18,597 nt of DNA. It comes from an uncultured Clostridia bacterium. GTDB lineage: Bacteria; Bacillota; Clostridia; Lachnospirales; Lachnospiraceae. Positions within the stretch are counted from its first letter, which is position 1. Every line of letters begins with the position of its first letter. Location: the NCBI GenBank assembly GCA_946405675.1, contig CAMJIC010000019.1, positions 1 through 18,597 on the forward strand, given 5' to 3'. The notes beneath the pieces were generated by a model that saw only the letters and a program-made list of their open reading frames with translations, was not told where the DNA came from and did not search any database. Position numbers and translations under genes: made by a program. This document shows positions 1 to 5,782 of this stretch, piece after piece.

Positions 1-48
1 GCCTGCCCAGCCGGGCAGTGAACAGAAACGCTGGCAGGAGTGTGACTT

Positions 49-62
49 GTAACACTTGTTAC
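49..62. promoter_or_regulatory. Operator-like palindrome upstream of the first gene
   Basis: Perfect inverted repeat with 6-bp arms, GTAACA-CT-TGTTAC. It lies 22 bases upstream of the TTGACA box at 84-89, where an activator or repressor site is plausible. The GTAAC end resembles the ends of the repeats at 3342-3683, so it could also be a degenerate member of that family. No binding protein can be named. Confidence 0.3.
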
Positions 63-83
63 GCTGGCTGGCAGTCATTTGAT

Positions 84-111
84 TTGACAAATATGCATGA
101 TATGCAATATT
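84..111 (+). promoter_or_regulatory. Candidate sigma-A-type promoter for the partner-switch cassette
   Basis: A consensus -35 box TTGACA is at 84-89. The best -10 candidates are weak: CAATAT at 105-110 or AATATT at 106-111, with spacers of 15-16 bases. Two direct copies of ATATGCA (91-97 and 100-106) fill the spacer and could be a regulator site. The next gene starts at 184, leaving a leader of roughly 65 bases. The -35 box is convincing; the -10 box is not. Confidence 0.4.
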
Positions 112-167
112 CTGGTATTATTCGGTATTCTGCGAATGGATGCGTGGAAAGCATATGGTATATGGTT

Positions 168-175
168 AGGAAGGA
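168..175 (+). promoter_or_regulatory. Ribosome binding site that fixes the STAS gene start
   Basis: AGGAAGGA lies 8 bases before the ATG at 184. The reading frame stays open upstream to an ATG at 97, but that codon has no purine-rich site and would add 29 residues unlike a STAS domain. The Shine-Dalgarno sequence therefore selects 184. Confidence 0.75.
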
Positions 176-183
176 ATCACGTC

Positions 184-474
184 ATGACGATAAGTAAGAC
201 AAGAAATGAGAACACAGTAACCCTTTCCCTGGAGGGATGGCTCGATTATGATGCTGCGCCGGAGCTCAAGAAGGCACTGGATGAGCTTGAAAGCGACGTG
301 ACGCAGCTGGTCATCGACTGTTCCAGGCTTGAGTACATCTCATCCTCGGGAGTCCGTGTTTTCGTGGAGGGGTACAATAAGATGAAGGGAGCCATCAAGC
401 TGACGCATGTCTCTGATGATATCCTGGAGGTACTGACGATTACCGGTGTCGCAAGACGAATCCCCATTGAGTAA
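184..474 (+). CDS. STAS-domain anti-anti-sigma-factor-like protein (RsbV/SpoIIAA family)
   Basis: A 96-residue cytosolic protein made of one STAS domain. In this family the unphosphorylated form binds the switch kinase and frees the kinase's target; phosphorylation of a conserved serine ends binding. Residues 11-18 match the first strand. Residues 42-57 match the core 'hydrophobic strand, D-C-S-x-L-x-Y-I-S-S-S-G', where Ser54 aligns with the phosphorylated serine of RsbV/SpoIIAA. The usual Asp before it is Ser53. Length is close to the family norm of about 100-117. It is first in a tight operon, 17 bases ahead of the phosphatase gene, with the kinase gene third, which are its expected partners. 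The family assignment is firm; the actual target is unknown because no sigma factor is visible. Confidence 0.9.
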   Translation: MTISKTRNENTVTLSLEGWLDYDAAPELKKALDELESDVTQLVIDCSRLEYISSSGVRVFVEGYNKMKGAIKLTHVSDDILEVLTITGVARRIPIE

Positions 475-491
475 AATGATCTGGAATATAC

Positions 492-2933
492 ATGGAGAAT
501 AAGCAGTCTATTACAAAACAGATGGCCGGATACAGGGTGCTCACGCGTAAGGAGGAAGCGCTTTATAGGGGTGCCCTGGCTGTGCCTGTTCTCATGACAG
601 GTGTGTTGCTCATTCTGTATGGATTCTACTACAGGCACATCCTGGAGCTGAGCGGAATGGTCACATATGCCTTGTGTACGATTGGCATGTTCGTGTCTGT
701 TTTTGTCTGTTACGGGTGCTTTACTTCCCGTAATATACATGAGAGCTGCTCCAAGTACATGATGCAGCTTATGGTTCCGACGGATCTGATGCTCCTGTTT
801 AACGCGGTGCTGTGCATTTTAAGGAACCAGGCTGTCTATAAGGCACAGATCGAGCTTCTGAACGTTCCCCTGATCATGGTACTGACGTACCTGTTGTGGT
901 GCTATGTACATGCGGTCATGCCGCTGCGCAGACGAAAGAACCGTTGGATGAGTTCCGGGATCAAGGCTTTTGTGCAGTGCGGCATTCTGGTCTGGGCGAT
1001 CTTCTTCGTATACAGCCTGTCCCATCTGGACAGGACGGATACATGGATTAAGAACCTCATCCGGTATGAACGTGTTGTTCTGGTTGTGTTTGTGATCATC
1101 ATTCTGCTTGCGGTGAATGTCCGGGTCATTGTTTCAGGGGGTGCCCGCCTGCAGAAGATCATCATGTTTCTTGTCAGCCAGTTCATGATCGGAGTGCTGA
1201 TCTATGGTGCGGTCAGAGACTGGAAACAGTGGCAGACAGGATCCAGCATGGCATATGGACTGGTGGTTCTTATGATTTCCACCACATTATTTCCTGCCAG
1301 GATCCGGATCCAGGAGATTATCTCCCGGGTGCTGGCGATCGTCCTGCTCTGTACGGCACTGATCTATGGGCAGATTGTCCTCTGGAATATTGAGGATGTT
1401 TTTTACGAGGATTCCATGGAGGAAGCGAATGAACTGCTGGAGGCGGGGGCTGACATCCTGAACGGGATATCGCCCTATCAGCTGAAGTACAGGGATGACG
1501 GAGCCTTTGCCGCTGATACATTGGAGCATGTCATTTCGATCGCGCATGATAAGCTGCTGTTTGCCGAGAGCATCGATGCTTCATCCCAGGCAAGGGCGGA
1601 TGTGATCGTATTGAACCGGTCTCAGGAGTCTCTGAAAGAGGGCAGGTATTATCCGGATGTCGACATAAGGAAGCTGCTGCCGGACAGGCTGCTGCCGGAA
1701 GAGAGGGCTGTACTGACAGGAAAGCCTCAGGGCAGCAAGGTGGTTTTGACAGGAAAAGAGCGGGTTGTGCTGTGCTTCCACCAATGGATTGGGCCAAACG
1801 ATAAGGTGGAAGGCCTCATTGGCGTATGCTTCTTCCCCCGGCGGTGGATGGTTGGAGTGCTGTCAGATCTATATGTCGAGGTGGTGCCGATTCTCTTCCT
1901 GATTATGGCCGGGGTACTGCTTCTGGTCGTTATCATAAACCGGACACTGATACGCGGAATGAATGAAACGATCGAGAATATCCGAAGGTTTTTTGCCGGA
2001 GAGGGATGGATGGCACAAACGAAAAGGGTATCGGACAGTTACGAAGGCAGTTACTTTTCCATGTTTTTCAAACTGCTCACGGATGAGCTGAAGGACCGTG
2101 AGGAGAGTCTGGTCAGGGAGGTCAAGGAACGGGAGCGAATCAATGCGGATCTGGATCTCGCGGCTGCGGTTCAGAAAAATATCCTGCCGAATCAGTTCCC
2201 GCCTTATCCGGACCGGAATGAATTCTCCATCTTTGCCAGTATGCATCCGGCAAGGGCGGTAGGAGGAGATTTTTATGATTTCTTTTTCCTGGATCCGGAT
2301 CACCTGGTGCTGTTGATCGCTGATGTCAGCGGGAAGGGAATACCGGCTGCGCTGTTTATGATGACAGCCAGGAGCATATTGCGGTCGGCCATGGAGAAGT
2401 GTCAGGATCCCGCGGCTGCCCTGGAAATGGCCAACAGGCAGCTTTCTGATCATAATGAGGAAAAGATGTTTGTCACGGTCTGGCTCGGGATTCTGGAGAT
2501 GAGCACAGGAAGGCTGACAGATGCGAATGCAGGACATGAGAAGCTGCTGGTCACCCGGGATGGCGCGTGGGAGTATTCGGAGGGAGAGAACGGAATCGCC
2601 CTTGGCCTTTTTGAGCCGGTGGACGGGGAGAAGGAACAGGAGCCTGCGTACTTCAATCATGAGATATACCTGAAAGCCGGAGATGTGCTGTTTCAGTATA
2701 CGGATGGAGTCCCGGAGACGGTCAACGGGGAGAAGAAGTTTTTTGGAATGGAGTCTTTGAAGGAGACTCTTGGATCGTTGGCATGCACTGACCCGAAGGA
2801 ACTGGTTGACGCGGTAAATCATGTTCTGGAGCAGTACCGCGGCACGGAGAAGCAGTTTGATGACATTACGATCCTGTCGCTTCTGTACAAGGGTGTCGAT
2901 GCTGAAAGGACGGGTGCCAATGAAGTTGGATAA
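492..2933 (+). CDS. Polytopic membrane SpoIIE/RsbU-type PP2C serine phosphatase
   Basis: An 813-residue protein, probably the signal-input phosphatase that dephosphorylates the upstream STAS protein. About nine hydrophobic segments lie at roughly 28-46, 57-77, 90-110, 124-144, 158-178, 193-213, 222-241, 252-268 and 278-298. A soluble, possibly extracytoplasmic region follows (about 300-460), then another membrane segment (462-483). Residues 530-565 form a charged helical linker of the kind that couples sensors to these phosphatases (ending A-A-A-V-Q-K-N-I-L-P). The PP2C/SpoIIE domain spans about 570-800, with metal-site motifs GGDFYD (Asp593), ADVSGKG (Asp611), TDGVPE (Asp738) and FDDIT (Asp790-791). 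All expected acidic residues are present, so it should be active. The extracytoplasmic region resembles no sensor I can name. No good ribosome site precedes the ATG at 492, 17 bases after the STAS stop, suggesting translational coupling. An ATG at 522 is an alternative start. Confidence 0.92.
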   Translation: MENKQSITKQMAGYRVLTRKEEALYRGALAVPVLMTGVLLILYGFYYRHILELSGMVTYALCTIGMFVSVFVCYGCFTSRNIHESCSKYMMQLMVPTDLMLLFNAVLCILRNQAVYKAQIELLNVPLIMVLTYLLWCYVHAVMPLRRRKNRWMSSGIKAFVQCGILVWAIFFVYSLSHLDRTDTWIKNLIRYERVVLVVFVIIILLAVNVRVIVSGGARLQKIIMFLVSQFMIGVLIYGAVRDWKQWQTGSSMAYGLVVLMISTTLFPARIRIQEIISRVLAIVLLCTALIYGQIVLWNIEDVFYEDSMEEANELLEAGADILNGISPYQLKYRDDGAFAADTLEHVISIAHDKLLFAESIDASSQARADVIVLNRSQESLKEGRYYPDVDIRKLLPDRLLPEERAVLTGKPQGSKVVLTGKERVVLCFHQWIGPNDKVEGLIGVCFFPRRWMVGVLSDLYVEVVPILFLIMAGVLLLVVIINRTLIRGMNETIENIRRFFAGEGWMAQTKRVSDSYEGSYFSMFFKLLTDELKDREESLVREVKERERINADLDLAAAVQKNILPNQFPPYPDRNEFSIFASMHPARAVGGDFYDFFFLDPDHLVLLIADVSGKGIPAALFMMTARSILRSAMEKCQDPAAALEMANRQLSDHNEEKMFVTVWLGILEMSTGRLTDANAGHEKLLVTRDGAWEYSEGENGIALGLFEPVDGEKEQEPAYFNHEIYLKAGDVLFQYTDGVPETVNGEKKFFGMESLKETLGSLACTDPKELVDAVNHVLEQYRGTEKQFDDITILSLLYKGVDAERTGANEVG

Positions 2934-3345
2934 AAAAGGCTGGATGCCCATCAAGCCGGAGCGTGCGGCATTTTCACAGATTCGCGAGACGATCATAAGA
3001 GCTTGCGCGGACATGAAAGAGGCAAAGACCTGCGTCCTGGTCTGTGACGAGATCTTCCAGAACATTCTCGAATATTCAGGCGCCGGCCGGATCTGGTTCC
3101 GTTGTAAGGGCAGGGGCGCTGCGCTTGAACTGGGATTCATGGATGACGGGAAGATGTTTGACGTCGTGAGCGAGATGATCCGGGAGAAAGATTTTGAGGA
3201 TCTGAACCAGGGCGGCATGGGCCTCACATTGATCCGGACATTGGCTAAGAACATGAGATATGAAAGAATCGAGGATCGTAATGTACTGTTTGTGGTTGTA
3301 GATACGGATCGCGGATTTTCCGCTCATCAGGAAATACAGGAGTAA
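2920..3345 (+). CDS. RsbW-like ATP-binding switch kinase (HATPase_c_2, anti-sigma-factor type)
   Basis: A 141-residue GHKL-fold ATPase. Family members phosphorylate the STAS partner and bind a sigma factor or other effector. The N-box is seen as D-E-I-F-Q-N-I-L-E-Y-S (Glu44, Asn48), the G1 box as D-D-G-K-M-F-D (75-81), and the G2 box as G-G-M-G-L-T-L-I (98-105). All ATP-binding elements are intact, and length fits the family (about 140-160). The start at 2920 has AAAGGA at 2905-2910, 9 bases upstream. It overlaps the end of the phosphatase gene by 14 bases, implying translational coupling. An in-frame ATG at 2899 would add seven residues. The TAA stop (3343-3345) is inside the first copy of the downstream repeat. 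The target is not in the window; it could be a sigma factor elsewhere or a non-transcriptional partner. Confidence 0.9.
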   Translation: MKLDKKGWMPIKPERAAFSQIRETIIRACADMKEAKTCVLVCDEIFQNILEYSGAGRIWFRCKGRGAALELGFMDDGKMFDVVSEMIREKDFEDLNQGGMGLTLIRTLAKNMRYERIEDRNVLFVVVDTDRGFSAHQEIQE

Positions 3346-3357
3346 CTGTTCTGCACA

Positions 3358-3381
3358 GTCACTTGCGGGACCGCAAGTGAC
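3358..3381 (+). repeat. Hairpin, small arm of repeat unit A
   Basis: GTCACTTGCGG pairs with CCGCAAGTGAC around a GA centre (11 bp as drawn; about 10 bp with a 4-base loop physically). It starts 13 bases after the kinase stop. No T-run follows, so it is a weak terminator candidate. The corresponding place in unit B (about 3566-3591) has a weaker nested GCCC...GGGC stem. Confidence 0.7.
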
Positions 3382-3403
3382 GTATGAAAACGTAAATAGT
3401 GCA

Positions 3404-3450
3404 GTCAGTCCGCCATTTTTGCGAAGCAAAAATTTGCATGGCGGACTGAC
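3404..3450 (+). repeat. Long hairpin with GCGAAGC tip, unit A
   Basis: A 13-bp outer stem, GTCAGTCCGCCAT with ATGGCGGACTGAC, encloses a second stem, TTTTTGC with GCAAAAA, closed by a GAA loop. A 5-base bulge TTTGC lies on the 3' side. GCGAAGC is known as an exceptionally stable mini-hairpin in DNA. Confidence 0.8.
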
Positions 3451-3485
3451 GTAACAGTTCAGAACCAGGGGTTCTGAACTGTTAC
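3451..3485. repeat. Perfect 16-bp palindrome of the GTAAC repeat
   Basis: GTAACAGTTCAGAACC (3451-3466) pairs exactly with GGTTCTGAACTGTTAC (3470-3485) around a 3-base centre. It abuts the preceding long hairpin with no spacer, so the two could stack as RNA. Confidence 0.85.
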
Positions 3486-3513
3486 ATACAGGAATCGTGA
3501 AGAAAAAACGTAA

Positions 3514-3564
3514 TTCTGAACAGTTACAAAAAAGAATAGTAAAGAAAAAGGTAACTGTTCAGGA
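3514..3564. repeat. Inverted pair of GTAAC repeats with A-rich loop
   Basis: CTGAACAGTTAC (3516-3527) is the exact reverse complement of GTAACTGTTCAG (3551-3562), separated by 23 A-rich bases. Read as RNA it is a 12-bp stem with an open loop. It forms the junction between repeat units A and B. Confidence 0.65.
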
Positions 3565-3613
3565 CAGCCCGAAGCACTTGCTGCTGAGGGCGTATGAAAG
3601 TGTATATTAAGTG

Positions 3614-3651
3614 GCATCGGGCGATTCAGGATGCGAAGCATCGCCCGATGC
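3614..3651 (+). repeat. Long hairpin with GCGAAGC tip, unit B
   Basis: GCATCGGGCGAT (3614-3625) pairs with ATCGCCCGATGC (3640-3651). The loop contains GATGC-GAA-GCATC, an alternative inner stem competing for the same ATC. This is the structural counterpart of 3404-3450 with different arm sequences and the same GCGAAGC tip. Confidence 0.75.
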
Positions 3652-3683
3652 GTAACTGTTCAGAACAGGTTCTGAACAGTTAC
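3652..3683. repeat. Perfect 15-bp palindrome of the GTAAC repeat ahead of the ACP gene
   Basis: GTAACTGTTCAGAAC (3652-3666) pairs exactly with GTTCTGAACAGTTAC (3669-3683). It ends 25 bases before the ACP start codon and 10 bases before its AGAGGAG ribosome site, close enough for the folded RNA to influence translation or to terminate or process the transcript. Confidence 0.8.
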
Positions 3684-3708
3684 AGAAAAAGAAAGAGGAG
3701 AAGTAAGA

Positions 3709-3945
3709 ATGAATGGATTGAAGGACAGAGTGCTGGCTTTTCTCAGTGAATATACGCAGCTGGATGAGACGGTGAATGAAGATTCCCAGCTGATTGCTGA
3801 CCTGGGGCTTAGTTCCTTGTCGTTAATGGAGATCGTGAACGATGCAGAGGATGTATTCTCGATCACCATCAGTGATGAGGAGCTGACGGGACTTGTGACG
3901 GTTGGGGATGTCATCAGTCTTCTGGAAAAAAAGGGTGTGCAGTAA
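3709..3945 (+). CDS. Stand-alone acyl carrier protein
   Basis: A 78-residue carrier protein of normal ACP length. The phosphopantetheine site is D-L-G-L-S-S-L-S-L at 31-39, with Ser36 in the attachment position; the usual 'DSL' is 'SSL' here. Helix II continues as M-E-I-V-N-D-A-E-D-V-F, as in ACPs that present an acidic recognition helix. A strong ribosome site, AGAGGAG (3694-3700), precedes the ATG by 8 bases. The acyl-ligase gene follows 41 bases later. The most likely role is to receive the fatty acyl group from that ligase and present it to the first condensation domain of the NRPS. A housekeeping fatty-acid ACP is less likely, because no fab genes adjoin it. A phosphopantetheinyl transferase must come from elsewhere. 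Confidence 0.9.
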   Translation: MNGLKDRVLAFLSEYTQLDETVNEDSQLIADLGLSSLSLMEIVNDAEDVFSITISDEELTGLVTVGDVISLLEKKGVQ

Positions 3946-3951
3946 ACACGG

Positions 3952-3985
3952 CAGGAAAGGTAATACACCAGGAAAGGCAATACAC
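3952..3985 (+). repeat. Tandem duplication of the ribosome-binding leader of the acyl-ligase gene
   Basis: Two adjacent 17-base copies, CAGGAAAGGTAATACAC and CAGGAAAGGCAATACAC, differ at one base (T/C). Each carries an AGGAAAGG Shine-Dalgarno sequence. The second is 9 bases from the ATG at 3987; the first is 26 bases away, too far to serve that ATG directly. It fills nearly all of the gap after the ACP stop. Confidence 0.85.
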
Positions 3986-3986
3986 A

Positions 3987-5618
3987 ATGAATAAAAAGAC
4001 ATATGCAAAAAGGGATATTCCTGAGAGCTATCTGATGCTGAATACGTACAGGGAGCTGATCGAGTACAGGCTGAAGAAAGCGCCGGATGTTCCCGTGTTC
4101 AGGACGAAGAATCACACAACTGGCGAGGAGATCTGTGTGCTTCCGGAAGAATTTTCCGCCCAGGTGGACGGATTGAGCGCCTGGCTTGCAGGGAAGGGAT
4201 ACCGCCGCACCCACATCGCGATCCTTGGGGAAAACAGCTATCACTGGGTCCTTCTCATGTTTGGTGTCATCTGCAGTGACAATGTGCTTGTCACGGTTGA
4301 CAAGGGGCTGGAATACAAGACCATGCAGTCCATCGTGGGAAGAAGTGACAGCCGGGTGCTGTTCTACTCCAGGGAATATGAGGAGAAGGCGAAGCAGCTG
4401 AAGGAGCAGTACGGCCTGGAAGTGTATCCGCTAAGCGAAGTGGTGAGCTACGCGGATGAGGGACGTGAGATGGGGCACTCAGCGGCCATTTCCACAGACC
4501 CGGACGCGATGGCGATCCTGATGTATACTTCCGGCACAACAGGCCCCAGCAAGGGCGTCATGCTCAGCCAGAGAAATGCGATGAACAACCTGTGTGTCTC
4601 AGCGAACCATACATACCTGTACGGAGACAGCAACTTTCTGCTGCCGCTGAACCATATATACGGGCTGGTTCCTGCGCTTCTTGTTCCTTTCTATCATGGG
4701 TGTACCAATACGATTAACCTGAACCTGAGATATATGCTGGATGACATTCGCGAGGCAAGGCCTGAGCTCCTGATTCTGGTGCCGTTGTTTCTTGAGACCA
4801 TGTACAACAGTATCTGGAAAGGGCTGCGCGCAAAGGGGATCGAGAGCCAGATCAAGGCACTGATCGACAAAAACAACGCAGAGGGTGTATCCGATGAGGC
4901 AAAGCGGGAGATGTTCAAGGACATCCTTGCGTCATTTGGCGGAAGGCTGACCAGGATCGTGTCAGGCGGAGCACCTCTGAACATCCGGCTGTATGAAGGA
5001 TTCAAGGATTTCGGGATCGAGGTGATCAACGGATATGGCATCACCGAGACATCACCGGTTCTTGGGATCAACAGGATGGAGCTGAACAAGCCGGAGAGCG
5101 TCGGTATGCTCGTGGCCGGCGAGGAGGTTAAGATCGACAATCCGGATGAAAACGGAGATGGCGAGATCTGCGCCCGCAGCACAAGCGTTATGCTTGGATA
5201 CTATAAGGATGAGGCGCGGACGGCGGAGGCGCTTCGGGACGGATGGTTCTATACCGGAGACAAGGGCTTCCTGGATGAGGATGATTACATCCACATCAAC
5301 GGACGCATCAAGAACCTGATCATTCTTGCCAACGGAGAGAATGTGTCTCCCGAGGAGCTGGAGGGAATGCTCTATGAGAATGAAGCGGTCATGGAAGTGC
5401 TTGTGTACGAAAAAGACGGAAAGATTACCGCGGAGATTCTCCCTGACGAGGACTACCTCAAGAGAAACAGCATAGAGGACGGGGAGGCGTACATCAGGAA
5501 GTTCATTTCTGACCTGAACCGGGAACTGGCTGTCTATAAGAGGATCGGTACGGTAGTGTTCAGGGATACGCCTTTCGAGCGCACTTCGTCCAAGAAGATC
5601 AAAAGAAAATACAATTGA
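3987..5618 (+). CDS. AMP-forming fatty-acyl ligase (ANL superfamily), probable ACP loader
   Basis: A 543-residue adenylate-forming enzyme predicted to activate a fatty acid as acyl-AMP and pass it to a thiol, here probably the adjacent ACP. The P-loop Y-T-S-G-T-T-G-P-S-K-G starts at Tyr180. The adenine motif G-Y-G-I-T-E-T-S-P starts at Gly349. The ribose-binding motif D-G-W-F-Y-T-G-D is followed by hinge N-G-R-I-K-N-L-I-I-L and then N-G-E-N-V-S-P-E-E-L-E. The C-terminal S-S-K-K-I-K-R-K puts the catalytic lysine at about Lys537. Hinge and C-terminus resemble long-chain acyl-CoA synthetases; I did not see a clear insertion of the kind that marks classical fatty-acyl-AMP ligases. Whether the acceptor is CoA or the ACP is therefore open, with gene order favouring the ACP. 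Length is normal and nothing looks broken. Confidence 0.88.
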   Translation: MNKKTYAKRDIPESYLMLNTYRELIEYRLKKAPDVPVFRTKNHTTGEEICVLPEEFSAQVDGLSAWLAGKGYRRTHIAILGENSYHWVLLMFGVICSDNVLVTVDKGLEYKTMQSIVGRSDSRVLFYSREYEEKAKQLKEQYGLEVYPLSEVVSYADEGREMGHSAAISTDPDAMAILMYTSGTTGPSKGVMLSQRNAMNNLCVSANHTYLYGDSNFLLPLNHIYGLVPALLVPFYHGCTNTINLNLRYMLDDIREARPELLILVPLFLETMYNSIWKGLRAKGIESQIKALIDKNNAEGVSDEAKREMFKDILASFGGRLTRIVSGGAPLNIRLYEGFKDFGIEVINGYGITETSPVLGINRMELNKPESVGMLVAGEEVKIDNPDENGDGEICARSTSVMLGYYKDEARTAEALRDGWFYTGDKGFLDEDDYIHINGRIKNLIILANGENVSPEELEGMLYENEAVMEVLVYEKDGKITAEILPDEDYLKRNSIEDGEAYIRKFISDLNRELAVYKRIGTVVFRDTPFERTSSKKIKRKYN

Positions 5619-5629
5619 GTGGCTGGCGG

Positions 5630-5670
5630 GGAAACACTGGGGATCTCAGTGTTTCCTTAATCTGCTTTTA
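5630..5670 (+). terminator. Probable intrinsic terminator after the acyl-ligase gene
   Basis: GGAAACACTG (5630-5639) pairs with CAGTGTTTCC (5647-5656), a perfect 10-bp stem with a 7-base loop, 11 bases after the ligase stop. The tail is TTAATCTGCTTTT, a discontinuous T-run, so termination may be partial and allow read-through into the NRPS gene. Confidence 0.6.
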
Positions 5671-5782
5671 AAAGCGTTATGTTTCATCCATCCCAATGCT
5701 CAGGACGCAGGTGTTCTTTGCGGAGGGTTACAATGCCGTAAAAAAGGTATTGGCATCAGGAAAGAGAAGGAAAGGTAGACAG
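5671..5782 (+). promoter_or_regulatory. Leader of the NRPS gene with strong ribosome site
   Basis: AAGGAAAGG (5767-5775) lies 7 bases before the ATG at 5783 and fixes that start. Upstream, TACAAT at 5729-5734 could be a -10 box, but I find no matching -35 box, so I call no promoter. A small imperfect stem joins AATGCC and GGTATT or GGCAT between about 5732 and 5756. Given the terminator just upstream, the NRPS gene either has an unrecognised promoter here or depends on read-through. Confidence 0.5.

Larger units (their letters stand above)
3342..3683. repeat. Mosaic array of inverted repeats built on GTAACTGTTCAG
   Basis: The 363-base gap between the kinase and carrier-protein genes is almost entirely ordered repeats. 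GTAACTGTTC or its reverse complement, with an A/T swap in one pair, occurs at 3342, 3451, 3476, 3518, 3551, 3652 and 3674. Two related composite units can be drawn, A (3342-3465) and B (3551-3666). Each runs: GTAACTGTTC, a small hairpin, CGTATGAAA (3381-3389; 3591-3599), an A/T-rich stretch, a large GC-rich hairpin whose tip holds GCGAAGC (3421-3427; 3633-3639), then CGTAAC plus AGTTCAGAAC or TGTTCAGAAC. The hairpin arms differ between units while their layout is kept, which implies compensatory change. No open frame of note is inside. It may act as an RNA structure separating the two gene groups, or be a small non-autonomous mobile repeat. It is not CRISPR: spacing is irregular and there are no unique spacers. 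Confidence 0.85.

Noticed and set aside
3..18. CTGCCC/GGGCAG hairpin as terminator of an upstream gene
   Set aside because: The stem is only 6 bp, no T-run follows, and no upstream coding end can be seen in the window.
97..183. Upstream ATG extension of the STAS gene
   Set aside because: It has no ribosome site and overlaps the candidate promoter; the ATG at 184 has a good AGGAAGGA and gives a normal STAS length.
2821..2919. Longer N-terminus of the switch kinase starting at 2821
   Set aside because: It would lie deep inside the phosphatase gene and add Arg/Ser-rich sequence unlike the family; 2920 has a ribosome site and gives the normal length.
1869..3254. Antisense 461-codon frame across the phosphatase and kinase genes
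   Set aside because: It lies opposite two well-supported genes with intact motifs, and its sequence matches nothing recognisable.
3342..3683. CRISPR array
   Set aside because: Repeat spacing is irregular, units are palindromic hairpins, there are no uniform spacers, and no cas genes are seen.
5729..5734. TACAAT as -10 box of an NRPS promoter
   Set aside because: No acceptable -35 box lies 15-19 bases upstream, so it is not called.
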